A stretch of DNA of 64,000 nucleotides. Origin: Spirochaetaceae bacterium. GTDB lineage: Bacteria > Spirochaetota > Spirochaetia > Treponematales > Treponemataceae. A model generated the notes under the pieces. That model worked only from the letters and a program-made list of their open reading frames with translations. It searched no databases and was not told where the DNA came from. The stretch is taken from NCBI GenBank assembly GCA_017416145.1, contig JAFQDD010000016.1, forward strand, positions 1 to 64,000, written 5' to 3'. Numbering within the stretch: position 1 is the first letter of the stretch; each line of letters opens with the position of its first letter. The position numbers and the translations under genes were made by a program. Positions 1 through 7,658 of this stretch are shown piece after piece.

Positions 1-1
1 A

Positions 2-355
2 GAATACAATCGATTTGTAGAAATTATGAGGGCACATTACGACCCAAAAAATCCAGAGACTTTTACACCGGCAATACAGTTGGCAATCAAGGAAAACGTA
101 ATGCCAAACTACTTAAACCGAAAAACAACGGAGGTGTCAAACATGTTATGGGGTGAATACAATTACGACGAAGATATAGCCGCACAACGCCAAGAAGCCT
201 TCGATGAGGGACTAAACAAAGGTATTTCACAGGGTTCACAACAAAAAGCTATTGAAACAGCAAAAAATGCAATAGCTATGCATCTAAAAACGGACGAAAT
301 AATAAAATTAACTGGACTATCGCTAGATGTTATTCAATCTTTGCAAAATAATTAA
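2..355 (+). CDS. Rpn-family PD-(D/E)XK nuclease/putative transposase, C-terminal part
   Basis: The frame is open to the left edge of the window, so only the last ~118 residues of a larger protein are present and the nuclease core lies outside. The visible part carries the tract typical of treponemal Rpn or PD-(D/E)XK transposase-like proteins: the HYDPKNPETF segment, then KTTEVSNMLWGEYNYDEDIA, then a Q/E/A-rich helix with repeated GxxQG-like turns and a short tail ending in a TGLS motif. Family members are DNA-cleaving proteins linked to recombination and, in E. coli, to phage defence. There is no insertion-sequence end or inverted repeat beside it, so this is a solitary rpn-type gene rather than an IS. 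A strong internal ribosome-binding site lies inside it (see the next entry). Family assignment is from recognised sequence; activity cannot be judged without the N-terminal half. Confidence 0.8.
   Translation, partial: EYNRFVEIMRAHYDPKNPETFTPAIQLAIKENVMPNYLNRKTTEVSNMLWGEYNYDEDIAAQRQEAFDEGLNKGISQGSQQKAIETAKNAIAMHLKTDEIIKLTGLSLDVIQSLQNN
143..355 (+). CDS. Candidate intragenic small protein (RpnS-like) within the Rpn gene
   Basis: A full Shine-Dalgarno hexamer GGAGGT lies at 130-135, seven bases before an in-frame ATG at 143. Initiation here would give a 70-residue protein identical to the C-terminal region of the larger Rpn product: MLWGEYNYDEDIA, the Q-rich helical segment and the variable tail. 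The hexamer encodes Glu-Val in the large protein, so the coding sequence alone could explain it, but the spacing is ideal for initiation. Small C-terminal proteins made from inside rpn genes, acting as antitoxins to the full-length nuclease, are known in E. coli. That this one is made, and what it does, are inferences. Confidence 0.45.
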   Translation: MLWGEYNYDEDIAAQRQEAFDEGLNKGISQGSQQKAIETAKNAIAMHLKTDEIIKLTGLSLDVIQSLQNN

Positions 356-389
356 AAGAAATCAAAAAATCTTATTAAAACAAAATTAA

Positions 390-440
390 CACATAGAACA
401 AATTATTCAAGTAATTGGGTTGTCATCAGAAATAATCTAA
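390..440 (+). pseudogene. Remnant of a second Rpn-type C-terminal tail
   Basis: Just after the Rpn stop codon, a short open stretch reads HIEQIIQVIGLSSEII and then stops. It resembles the tail of the Rpn protein immediately upstream (DEIIKLTGLSLDVIQSL) in the spacing of IxxxxGLSxxxI. An in-frame stop precedes it, so it is not expressed as part of a protein. It looks like a leftover tail from recombination or an older gene end. The match is short, so chance is possible. Confidence 0.4.
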
Positions 441-461
441 AATTAAAAAAATCAAACCATA

Positions 462-491
462 TAGACATTTCAAAACCTCTTGAAGTATATT
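462..491 (+). promoter_or_regulatory. Putative sigma-70 promoter of the RluA-type gene
   Basis: TAGACA at 462-467 is followed after 18 bases by TATATT at 486-491. The expected start point is about 498, three or four bases before the ATG at 502. No Shine-Dalgarno sequence is present in the gap, so the mRNA would be nearly leaderless. Confidence 0.45.
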
Positions 492-501
492 ACTAAAACC
501 T

Positions 502-2019
502 ATGTTTTCGCCTTTTAACGAAGAACTTGCAAAAACAGAATGTTTCTCTCTTATGGAAAAATTAGATTTCTATCAGACAATCGATTTTTTCGCAATTGAA
601 AATAACAAAATGCCGAATCCAAAACTTTCCATAAATCACCTTTATAAAAAAAATCTTGGCATTATGTTTGGTATTCTTGTTTGTCTCGATACGAAAGGAA
701 ATCAACAGGTCTTAAAAGCTTTTTCTGGACAATTTAACAGCATTTGGCAAGTTCCAGGTTTTGTTCCTCCCCTTCTTGATGAAAATGCTTTTAATCAACT
801 CATAAAAGATTCAGACAAGGAAATTCACCTTTTATCAGAAGAAATCGAAAACTTAAATCAGCAAAAATTGATTTTAGAACAATCTCAAAATCAAGAAGAT
901 TCCAAAAATCAATCTTTAGAAGAACTTGATTCAAAACTAAAAGACTTAAAACAAAAACGAAAAAATCTTTCAAATCAATCTATGAAAGACATTTTTGATT
1001 TATACGAATTTTACACATTTAACGGAACAAAAAAAACTTTTAAAGATATTTTAGCTGAAGGTGAATTGCCGCCAACAGGATGCGGAGAATGTTGTGCTCC
1101 AAAACTTTTATCAGAGGCATTTCGTCTGGGCTTACGTCCAATTTCCATGGCAGAGTTTTATTATGGGCCAGAAAATAAATCATCCACAAAACATCACAAA
1201 CATTTTTATCCACCCTGCAACGAAAAATGCGGTTTTATTTTGCCACATATTTTAGGATTAGAGATTCTCTACCAAGATGCTGATATTTGCGTTATCAACA
1301 AACAATCAGGGCTTCTATCAATTCCAGGCCGAGGAGAAGACAAACTGGATTCTGTAACAACTCGCCTTCGCTTTTTATATGAACTTTCGCCCCAAAGTTG
1401 CATTCCACAACCTTCTGTACACCGCTTAGATATGGACACTTCTGGACTTTTGGTTTTAGCTTTCACAAAAGAAGCTCACAAAAACTTGTCTATTCAGTTT
1501 ATGGAAGGCAAAGTAGACAAAAAATACTACGCTGTGCTAGAAAATCCTATAAAAATTGGCGAAGGTGTTACTGTTACCAAAACTCTTGGAAGCACAAAAC
1601 CTCTTGAAGGTGATATTAAGCTAAAATTCCGCCTTGATGTGGAAAATCGTCCCCACCAGATTTACGACGAAGTTTACGGAAAAGAAGGCATTACTCAATG
1701 GCGAGTTTTAACCTTGGAAGAAAGCAAAAAAGCCATTAAATGTTTTAGAATCCCAAAATCAACAGAAAACCAGTTAATAAAAAACAGAAACCCAATTTTA
1801 GAATATACGCCTCTAACAGGTCGCACTCACCAACTAAGACTTCATTCTTCCCACGAAAAAGGCTTTGCCTCCCCAATTCTCGGAGACGATTTGTACGATA
1901 GCGGCAAAAAATCCCCAGATAACAAAAAAGCTGCAGAACGATTAATGCTCCACAGCTTTTATCTTTCATTTACTCACCCAACCACCAAAGAAAAAATGGA
2001 GTTTTGGGCTTTAGATTAA
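502..2019 (+). CDS. RluA-family RNA pseudouridine synthase with long N-terminal domain
   Basis: This 505-residue enzyme isomerises uridine to pseudouridine in structured RNA, probably rRNA or tRNA. The catalytic motif HRLDMDTSGLLVLA starts at His307, with Asp310 as the catalytic aspartate. The downstream GRTHQLRLH motif of the family is also present. Residues 1-260 form an extension not found in plain RluA proteins: a predicted coiled coil around 105-160, then a Cys-rich stretch (GCGECCAPKLL and later PPCNEKCGF) that could hold a metal. This long two-domain architecture is known from gamma-proteobacterial RluA relatives. The target site in RNA cannot be read from sequence. It converges on purM with only 15 bases between the stop codons. 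Confidence 0.9.
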   Translation: MFSPFNEELAKTECFSLMEKLDFYQTIDFFAIENNKMPNPKLSINHLYKKNLGIMFGILVCLDTKGNQQVLKAFSGQFNSIWQVPGFVPPLLDENAFNQLIKDSDKEIHLLSEEIENLNQQKLILEQSQNQEDSKNQSLEELDSKLKDLKQKRKNLSNQSMKDIFDLYEFYTFNGTKKTFKDILAEGELPPTGCGECCAPKLLSEAFRLGLRPISMAEFYYGPENKSSTKHHKHFYPPCNEKCGFILPHILGLEILYQDADICVINKQSGLLSIPGRGEDKLDSVTTRLRFLYELSPQSCIPQPSVHRLDMDTSGLLVLAFTKEAHKNLSIQFMEGKVDKKYYAVLENPIKIGEGVTVTKTLGSTKPLEGDIKLKFRLDVENRPHQIYDEVYGKEGITQWRVLTLEESKKAIKCFRIPKSTENQLIKNRNPILEYTPLTGRTHQLRLHSSHEKGFASPILGDDLYDSGKKSPDNKKAAERLMLHSFYLSFTHPTTKEKMEFWALD

Positions 2020-2034
2020 CAAATTGATATTAAA

Positions 2035-3126
2035 CTAGTCTTCAAAAAGAACTTGTTCTTCTTGTGTTTCAGCCTTTCCAGAAGCTGCCACTACCTTACC
2101 GATAACAGAAGCTTTCATTGTGCTACAACGACCATCGTCTTTTGCGGCAAAATCAGCAAAAGCTTTTACAATTTCTTCAGCTTTGTCTGCTTTTACAGCT
2201 AACATAAAGCCAATTCCCATATTAAATGTGTTAAACATTCTATCTTTAGCAGCACCACGATTTTCAAGTTCTGTAAAGATTGCAGGAATTTCCCAAGAAC
2301 CTTTTTTGAAAACAGAAATTAGTGGAGCTTTTCCCTCTAATTCACGTTTTTTGTTTGCTTCTGGGAACATACGTGGCACGTTTTCATAGAATCCGCCACC
2401 TGTTACGTGAACCATTCCGTGTACGCTAGAGCGGAATTTTTCCAAAATAGCAAGAACAGGACGAACGTAAATGCGAGTTGGTTCTAGAAGAGTTTCTCCA
2501 ATTGTTTTTCCGTTAAATGGAGTGTCGTAATCTGTAACAAGTTTTCTTACCAAAGAAAAACCGTTTGAGTGAACACCTGTAGAAGAAAGCCCAATAATTA
2601 CATCACCTTCTTCAATATTTGCACCAGTAACTACATCTTCTTTTTCAATGATACCAACACCAAATCCAGCAATGTCGTATTTTCCTTCGTCGTAGAAACC
2701 AGGCATTTCAGCAGTTTCACCACCAAGCAAAGCACAATTTGAATCTACACAACCGTCTGCAACACCTTTTACTAAATCTGCGGCAATGTCAGAATCCAAC
2801 TTTCCACAGGCAACGTAGTCTAAAAAGTACAAAGGCTTTGCACCTGTACACAAAATATCGTTTACGCTCATTGCAACACAGTCAATTCCCACTGTATCAT
2901 ATTTTTTCATAGCAAAGGCGATATCAAGTTTTGTTCCAACACCGTCTGTTCCAGAAACCATAACAGGATTTTTCATTCCAGCTGGAACTTCAAACATTCC
3001 TGCAAAACTTCCAAGACCGTTTAAAACTCCAGGAATACTTGTGCGTTTTGCATGATCTTTGTACTTACCAACAGCACGATATCCTTCTTCAACATCAACA
3101 CCAGATTGTCTGTAATCTATAGCCAT
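2035..3126 (-). CDS. purM: Phosphoribosylformylglycinamidine cyclo-ligase (AIR synthetase)
   Basis: PurM closes the imidazole ring in purine synthesis, using ATP to turn FGAM into AIR. The 363-residue protein has the family landmarks: the N-terminal YRQSGVDVEEG segment, VSGTDGVGTKLDIA, the DCVAMSVNDILCTGA substrate region, and LLGGETAEMPGFY. The ATG at 3126 is chosen over a TTG one codon upstream because AAGGAG lies six bases before it. It is the last gene of purE-purF-purM and follows purF by 31 bases. PurE acts downstream of PurM in the pathway, so the operon covers the first step and two mid-pathway steps; the other pur genes are elsewhere. Confidence 0.97.
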   Translation of the reverse strand: MAIDYRQSGVDVEEGYRAVGKYKDHAKRTSIPGVLNGLGSFAGMFEVPAGMKNPVMVSGTDGVGTKLDIAFAMKKYDTVGIDCVAMSVNDILCTGAKPLYFLDYVACGKLDSDIAADLVKGVADGCVDSNCALLGGETAEMPGFYDEGKYDIAGFGVGIIEKEDVVTGANIEEGDVIIGLSSTGVHSNGFSLVRKLVTDYDTPFNGKTIGETLLEPTRIYVRPVLAILEKFRSSVHGMVHVTGGGFYENVPRMFPEANKKRELEGKAPLISVFKKGSWEIPAIFTELENRGAAKDRMFNTFNMGIGFMLAVKADKAEEIVKAFADFAAKDDGRCSTMKASVIGKVVAASGKAETQEEQVLFED

Positions 3127-3157
3127 CAATTTCTCCTTTTTTAGGCTTTTATCTTAT

Positions 3158-4528
3158 CTATTCAAAATGTCTAAAACAATTTGTACAATATCCAAAATTC
3201 TCTGGAATTATGTCTTCCAAAGAACCTAAAATCCCTTCCACAGAAACAAAGCCAATAGATGAGGCTCCGATTTCCTTTGCAAGAGCTTCTTCTGAATAAT
3301 TTTCAGAAATTTCTTGCTTGCCAGCTGGAATATCAATTCCAAAATTACAAAGGCTTTTTATCATTGGACTTGCCACACGATAATGGATTTCCTTTGCACC
3401 GGCTTTTTTTAACAAAGAAACCAAATGATTTGCAGTTTGTAAACTTGGGAAAGTATCGTCTACAATAACAACTCGTTTTCCTTCAATATCAGATTTTACC
3501 ACATTCAATTTGATAAAATAATTGCTTTTTTCTTTTGGTGATATTGTGTTGCCATTCAAATGACGATTTTTAACAATTCCAAAAGCAAAAGGAATCCCTG
3601 TTGCATTTGCATATCCCATAGCAGCTCCAAGACCTGAGTCTGGAACCCCAATTACCACATCAGCCTCAACCCCAGCCTCTTTTGCTAAAGTTGCTCCAAG
3701 ACGAAGACGAGCTTCTTGCACAGAAATACCGTCAATTACAGAATCAGGACGAGCAAAATATACATATTCAAAAAGACAAGTTTGCTTAACTTTGTTATCT
3801 CCAAATTCAAAGGATAAAACACCGTCTTCTGTAATAATTACAATTTCACCAGGATTTACATCTCGAACAAATTCTGCATCAATTGCATCTAAAGCAGAAG
3901 TTTCACTGGCTAAAACCCAACCATTTTTTAGTTTTCCCAAAACTAATGGACGAATGCCTCGTGTATCTCTTGCACCAATTAGAGCATCTTCTTTAGCAAC
4001 CACCAAGGCAAAAGAACCTTGTAACATTTGCACAGCTTCAGTTAGAGCTTTTTCAAAGCGATTTTTAGAATGTTTTACAATCAATTTTGCAACAATTTCA
4101 GCTTCGCTTTCAGAAACAAAAGATTCTCCAGATTCCAAAAGATTTTTTCGTAATTCTGAATAATTTGTTAAAGCACCATTATGAGAAACTGCCACATCTC
4201 CAAAAACAGAAGATAAAACAAAAGGTTCTACATCTTTTGCTTCCACAGTTTTGTTTGAATATAAAACATGACCAACTCCAACGTTTCCAGTTAAAGTTGA
4301 TAAAATCTCTTTATTAAAAACAGAAGAAACCGTGCCAAGCCCTTTGTAAGTTTTGAACTTTCCTTCGCTACAAACAGCAATTCCAGAAGCTTCTTTCCCA
4401 CGATGTTGCAAAGCCAACAATCCGTAGTAACAAGTTTCTGCTAAAGCATTTGATTTTTCGCTTTTATCTAAAAAAACACCTAAAACACCACATTTTTCGT
4501 GGATTTTTTCTGACTCTAAATCTATCAT
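3158..4528 (-). CDS. purF: PurF-type amidophosphoribosyltransferase with degenerate PRPP loop
   Basis: PurF transfers glutamine ammonia to PRPP to make phosphoribosylamine, the first committed step of purine synthesis. The glutaminase half looks complete: Cys13 (EKCGVLGVF) would become the N-terminal nucleophile after propeptide removal, followed by LQHRGKEASGIAV and the SHNGALTNY oxyanion segment. The transferase half is odd. The PRPP-binding loop, DDSIVRGTT in typical PurF, reads DDTFPSLQT at about 357-365, and the flexible loop (usually NRYVGRTFIxP) reads NRHLNGNTISP. The gene overlaps purE by 4 bp (ATGA) and precedes purM, which supports a role in purine synthesis. A second PurF-like protein at 28797-30212 has the opposite pattern. 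Family membership is certain; full stand-alone activity is not. Confidence 0.9.
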   Translation of the reverse strand: MIDLESEKIHEKCGVLGVFLDKSEKSNALAETCYYGLLALQHRGKEASGIAVCSEGKFKTYKGLGTVSSVFNKEILSTLTGNVGVGHVLYSNKTVEAKDVEPFVLSSVFGDVAVSHNGALTNYSELRKNLLESGESFVSESEAEIVAKLIVKHSKNRFEKALTEAVQMLQGSFALVVAKEDALIGARDTRGIRPLVLGKLKNGWVLASETSALDAIDAEFVRDVNPGEIVIITEDGVLSFEFGDNKVKQTCLFEYVYFARPDSVIDGISVQEARLRLGATLAKEAGVEADVVIGVPDSGLGAAMGYANATGIPFAFGIVKNRHLNGNTISPKEKSNYFIKLNVVKSDIEGKRVVIVDDTFPSLQTANHLVSLLKKAGAKEIHYRVASPMIKSLCNFGIDIPAGKQEISENYSEEALAKEIGASSIGFVSVEGILGSLEDIIPENFGYCTNCFRHFE

Positions 4529-5037
4529 AAATCCACCCCAAGCCCACCATTTTCTTTGGCTTCTTCTGCAAGTTGTTTTCTAAAAGCAAGTAGTTTTTCT
4601 TTTAATTCAGGATATTTAATTGCAAGAATTTCCACAGCAAGATAAGCTGCATTTCCCGCATTGTTAATTCCAACAGTTGCCACAGGAATTTGTTTTGGCA
4701 TTTGCACAATAGATAAAAGTGCGTCCATGCCACCAAGACCGTTAGAACTACGACCTTTAGCGTCCATAGACATACATTCAAGAGGAACGCCTACAACAGG
4801 CAAAACTGTCATAGAAGCAATAACACCTGGCAAATGAGCTGCAAGACCAGCACCAGCAATAATCACTTCCACGTTGTCTTCTTCGCATTTTTTGATTGTT
4901 TCATGTAAAAGCTCACTAGAACGATGAGCAGATAGGATATAAGAACTGTATTCAACACCAAAGTTTTTTAGAACTTCGGCAGCACCTTTCATTGTGTTTG
5001 TGTCGGATTTTGAACCAAAAAAAATAGCTACTTTCAT
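4525..5037 (-). CDS. purE: N5-carboxyaminoimidazole ribonucleotide mutase
   Basis: PurE moves the carboxyl group of N5-CAIR to give CAIR in purine synthesis. The 170-residue protein shows the class I landmarks: FFGSKSDTNTM at the start, SAHRSSELLHE with the catalytic His, and AGAGLAAHLPGVIAS. The ATG at 5037 is preferred over a start nine codons upstream because AGGGGG precedes it and PurE proteins begin with the short MKVAIFFGS strand. It leads the purE-purF-purM operon and overlaps purF by 4 bp. No purK is visible in the window. Confidence 0.95.
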   Translation of the reverse strand: MKVAIFFGSKSDTNTMKGAAEVLKNFGVEYSSYILSAHRSSELLHETIKKCEEDNVEVIIAGAGLAAHLPGVIASMTVLPVVGVPLECMSMDAKGRSSNGLGGMDALLSIVQMPKQIPVATVGINNAGNAAYLAVEILAIKYPELKEKLLAFRKQLAEEAKENGGLGVDL

Positions 5038-5054
5038 ATTTCCCCCTAAAATTG

Positions 5055-5083
5055 ACTTTACCATAAAAAGCCTTATTCTTCAA
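5055..5083 (-). promoter_or_regulatory. Putative promoter of purE-purF-purM
   Basis: On the minus strand TTGAAG (5078-5083) and TAAAGT (5055-5060) are 17 bases apart. Transcription would start about ten bases before the purE ATG, leaving just enough room for its AGGGGG ribosome site. No purine riboswitch could fit in so short a leader. Confidence 0.4.
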
Positions 5084-5099
5084 GGGTAGAAAAAAGCAC

Positions 5100-5128
5100 A
5101 AAAAAAAACTGCCTTTAACCCAAGACAG
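5100..5128 (-). terminator. Rho-independent terminator of the rpsP-to-yraN unit
   Basis: Read on the minus strand, CTGTCTT and AAGGCAG form a seven-pair stem (one G-U pair) around GGGTTA, followed directly by nine U. It lies just after the stop codon of the 142-residue unknown gene and ends the long minus-strand unit. Confidence 0.8.
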
Positions 5129-5139
5129 CTTTCTAAAAA

Positions 5140-5568
5140 TTATTTTATCTGACTATAAAGTCCTGCAATTTCTGTTCTCCAAGGATATTTTTTATCTCGC
5201 TCTTCCCACTCAATAGTCTTTACAATAGAAAATTTTCTTGTATCATGAATATTTGGAAAATCCAAAATCGCAAAACGACCTTGACCAATATAATTGATTT
5301 TTTGATTTGGCAACAATCTTTCCCCTTCTTGAATAGTCTCTAAGACACAATCAAAGTGCATTGGCTCCCCAGTTTTTTTATCAGCCAAAGCAGTTGCAAG
5401 TTCTGTAACCGGTTGATGACATTTTGGACATTCAGGAGTATTTTGCTTAAAAGCTTTTATTGCTTCTTGATTTTTTTGTTCTTCTTCTGATATTTGATTT
5501 CTATCTCTTTTTTCACCGAAACGTCTATTGCTCCAGTGGCGTTTTGAGTTTTTGTTTCTATGATCCAT
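5140..5568 (-). CDS. Conserved-type unknown with zinc-finger-like knuckle
   Basis: I do not recognise a named family. The 142-residue protein starts with a basic, Asn/Arg-rich tail of about 30 residues, suggestive of RNA or DNA contact. It then has a CPKCHQPV knuckle near residue 47 and a matching HFDC near residue 71, a likely zinc site (C-x2-C...H-x2-C). The last 60 residues are mixed alpha/beta with many aromatic residues. It overlaps the 60-residue unknown upstream by 11 bases and is the last gene before a strong terminator, so it is made with the ribosome-maturation and YraN genes. A role in RNA or ribosome handling is a guess from the basic tail and the company it keeps. Confidence 0.7.
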   Translation of the reverse strand: MDHRNKNSKRHWSNRRFGEKRDRNQISEEEQKNQEAIKAFKQNTPECPKCHQPVTELATALADKKTGEPMHFDCVLETIQEGERLLPNQKINYIGQGRFAILDFPNIHDTRKFSIVKTIEWEERDKKYPWRTEIAGLYSQIK

Positions 5569-5740
5569 TTACTGCTTCCTTTAAATTTTTTGGTTTTTCC
5601 GCCAATTGACGACTTAATATCAAGGCAATTCTTTGAACAGCATTATTGATATAGTTTTCGTCTAATATCTTTTCACGCAATTCCAATATTCTGGCAGAGA
5701 CTTCTTGTTCTGAAACAAATTCACTATCAAGTTGGTTCAT
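5558..5740 (-). CDS. Small unknown protein, 60 residues
   Basis: The start at 5740 is chosen because CGGAG sits five bases upstream and the ATG overlaps the yraN stop as ATGA, a usual coupled arrangement. The product is helical and charged (MNQLDSEFVSEQEVSARILELREKI segment in outline), without Cys, signal peptide or membrane segment. Its end overlaps the next gene by 11 bases. Tight coupling on both sides supports it being real. No function can be read from the sequence. Confidence 0.6.
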   Translation of the reverse strand: MNQLDSEFVSEQEVSARILELREKILDENYINNAVQRIALILSRQLAEKPKNLKEAVNGS

Positions 5741-6123
5741 GAATACTCCGAAAAGGCATTTTCTATATGCCAAATCGGTTCTTGACCTGGCATATCAACA
5801 ACAACCACATCATAACGAATGTAGTCATACTTATATTGTCGATATTCCAGTAGAAAACATTTAGAAGTCTTTACAATTTTTTTTTGTTTTGTAACAGAAA
5901 GTTCTTTTTCTAATGTTTCAGCATTTCCACTTGGTAATGTTTTCACCTCTAAAAACACAAGAGTATCACCATTTAGATTACTTTTATCCAAGGCGATTAT
6001 ATCAATTTCCCCAAACTTTGTCCGCCAGTTCCTAAAGAGAATCTGATAATTTTTATTCACTAGAAAGTTTACAACTCTCTCTTCTCCAAGAAATCCTTTT
6101 TCCTTACTAGATAAGTTCTTCAA
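5737..6123 (-). CDS. yraN: YraN family endonuclease-like protein
   Basis: This 128-residue protein belongs to the UPF0102/YraN family, which has the restriction-endonuclease fold. The core motif is visible: the KGFLGEE start helix, then NWRTKFGEIDIIALD and VFLEVKT, giving the E...D...ExK signature of the fold. Its biological role is not settled in any organism. The start appears to be a TTG at 6123 lying within the end of the HD-GYP gene, a 17-base overlap. It is co-transcribed with trmD-rplS, near which yraN is found in many bacteria. Confidence 0.9.
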   Translation of the reverse strand: MKNLSSKEKGFLGEERVVNFLVNKNYQILFRNWRTKFGEIDIIALDKSNLNGDTLVFLEVKTLPSGNAETLEKELSVTKQKKIVKTSKCFLLEYRQYKYDYIRYDVVVVDMPGQEPIWHIENAFSEYS

Positions 6124-7402
6124 TTTCTTTAGGATTTACCGCCCTTATGATAAAATGTGTTCTTTGATTTTTCAAAGTAATAATATCCCCTTTCTTTGCA
6201 GAATTAGGATTTTTATTTGATGAAATAATTATTTTCACATTTGGCAAAAATGGAGCATCAACTACACATTCAATAACTCGTGCCACAGATGAATCATTTA
6301 ACATTACCAAAGAACCAACCGGATAAACTCCCATTGTTTGGATAAATGCTTTTATTACATCAGGGTCAAACCTTTTACCATTGTCTTCTAGCAACTTTTT
6401 CACAGCTTCATTGCCAATCATAGAATCCCTGTAGGATTTTTTTGAAATCATTGCATCAAAAGCGTCTGCCACAGAAATAATTTTTGCAGAAATATCAATC
6501 TCGTTACCCTTTCTACCTTCAGGATAACCTTGTCCATCAAATCGCTCGTGATGTTGCTTTACAATCATACCAAGTTCTTTTGGCAACAACAAAACATCTG
6601 TAACAAATCGTGCTGCCTTTGAAGTATGCATTTTTAGCAACTCAAATTCTTCTTTAGATAATTTTGAAGATTTATTTATGATTTCCTGAGGAACAGAAAG
6701 CATTCCTATATCGTGCAACAAGGCGGCCCCAATTGTTTGCATAACTTTTCGTTGAGGCAAACCAAGATGTAATCCCATCACTCCAGAAATTATAGCAGAA
6801 TCCACAGCTGCATAAGCCAAAGAAGATTTTTTTACCTTATTCAAAATAAAGCTCATAGCTCCATTTTTTTCGTCTGAAATCATATTGAAAATACACTTTG
6901 AAACATTATCAACAACAGCACGTTGTATATTTTCGTTATTTTTGTATTCCCCAAAAAACAAAGTCATTTGAGCTACAGACTCAGCATATTTTCCAATCAT
7001 GGCCTTTGCAGGTTCGTATTCCACAATCATATCAGGTAATTGGTCTACAACCTGCTCTAATTTTACAACTTCTAGAAATCCATCAACTTCATCTGCTGCT
7101 TCTAATTCTTCCAAATCATCAAGAGGCTCTAAATCATCAACTTCTTCTAAATTTTCTAGTTCTTCAACTTCAGGCAACTCTTCCACAAGAGATTTTTCAG
7201 AATTATCTTCACTTTTCATCAAAAGTTGACCATAAGTAAATACGTATTCAATATTCCAGCGAATCAAAGCTTGTAGGTGAAATTTTCGAATTTCTTTTCC
7301 TTCAGCCAAAAAAATGTTTTCTTGATCATCAAAAAAAACAGGAGCAGAGAAACGCATTCCAAGCTGTAAAGACGAACTATTGATTTTTTGAAGTTGACTC
7401 AA
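6107..7402 (-). CDS. HD-GYP domain cyclic-di-GMP phosphodiesterase
   Basis: HD-GYP proteins hydrolyse cyclic di-GMP, the second messenger controlling motility and attachment. The C-terminal half shows the HD pair LLHDIGMLSVP, the following HTSKAARFV helix, and HHERFDGQGYPEG, which contains the GYP motif. SVADAFDAM follows as usual. The N-terminal ~65 residues resemble the small domain found before HD-GYP modules. Between them is a very acidic linker (residues ~70-115, rich in Glu, Asp and Leu). A TTG at 7402 with AGGGGG four bases before it is the likeliest start; the longer frame begins at 7423. It overlaps the FlhX-like gene, so cyclic-di-GMP control is co-expressed with a flagellar export factor. 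Confidence 0.88.
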   Translation of the reverse strand: MSQLQKINSSSLQLGMRFSAPVFFDDQENIFLAEGKEIRKFHLQALIRWNIEYVFTYGQLLMKSEDNSEKSLVEELPEVEELENLEEVDDLEPLDDLEELEAADEVDGFLEVVKLEQVVDQLPDMIVEYEPAKAMIGKYAESVAQMTLFFGEYKNNENIQRAVVDNVSKCIFNMISDEKNGAMSFILNKVKKSSLAYAAVDSAIISGVMGLHLGLPQRKVMQTIGAALLHDIGMLSVPQEIINKSSKLSKEEFELLKMHTSKAARFVTDVLLLPKELGMIVKQHHERFDGQGYPEGRKGNEIDISAKIISVADAFDAMISKKSYRDSMIGNEAVKKLLEDNGKRFDPDVIKAFIQTMGVYPVGSLVMLNDSSVARVIECVVDAPFLPNVKIIISSNKNPNSAKKGDIITLKNQRTHFIIRAVNPKEIEELI

Positions 7403-7658
7403 GTTGCCCCCTAACAAACGCAAAAACTTTTGCTAAAACTTCCCAAGTCTCAGCAGGAACAAAATCACCAGAATTGTACAATGATAAAATTTCTTGAGTT
7501 TCTGGCTCATAAACAATGGGAATATCTTTTTCTTTGGCAACATCCAACATTGTTTGAGCTAGGTTTGCTCGACCGTTGTACAAAATAAGAGGAGCTTTCA
7601 TTCCCTCATCATACTTCAAAGCAGAAGCTTTTGTTTCTTTTTTTATGTCTTTATGCAT
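7377..7658 (-). CDS. FlhB C-terminal-like (FlhX/YlqH) protein
   Basis: This 93-residue protein matches only the cytoplasmic C-terminal domain of FlhB/EscU, the switch that sets substrate order in flagellar type III export. Visible parts are KASALKYDEGMKAPLILYNG, the IVYEP segment and the last helix. The NPTH autocleavage loop of full FlhB is not present, as is usual for the free-standing FlhX/YlqH group. Such proteins can partly stand in for the FlhB tail. It overlaps the preceding flagellar-type unknown by 8 bases and the HD-GYP gene by ~25. In Bacillus subtilis ylqH has the same place downstream of rplS. Confidence 0.85.
   Translation of the reverse strand: MHKDIKKETKASALKYDEGMKAPLILYNGRANLAQTMLDVAKEKDIPIVYEPETQEILSLYNSGDFVPAETWEVLAKVFAFVRGQLESTSKNQ

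Noticed and set aside
2-501. Insertion sequence around the Rpn-type gene
   Set aside because: No terminal inverted repeats or target duplications are visible, and Rpn proteins are not classical IS transposases.
3792-4163. Plus-strand ORF opposite purF, and many similar ones in antisense frames
   Set aside because: Antisense of conserved genes with no ribosome site; codon use follows the true gene's complement.
5038-5139. Purine riboswitch before purE
   Set aside because: The gap is only about 100 bases, much of it taken by the promoter and the neighbouring terminator, with no aptamer-like three-stem layout.
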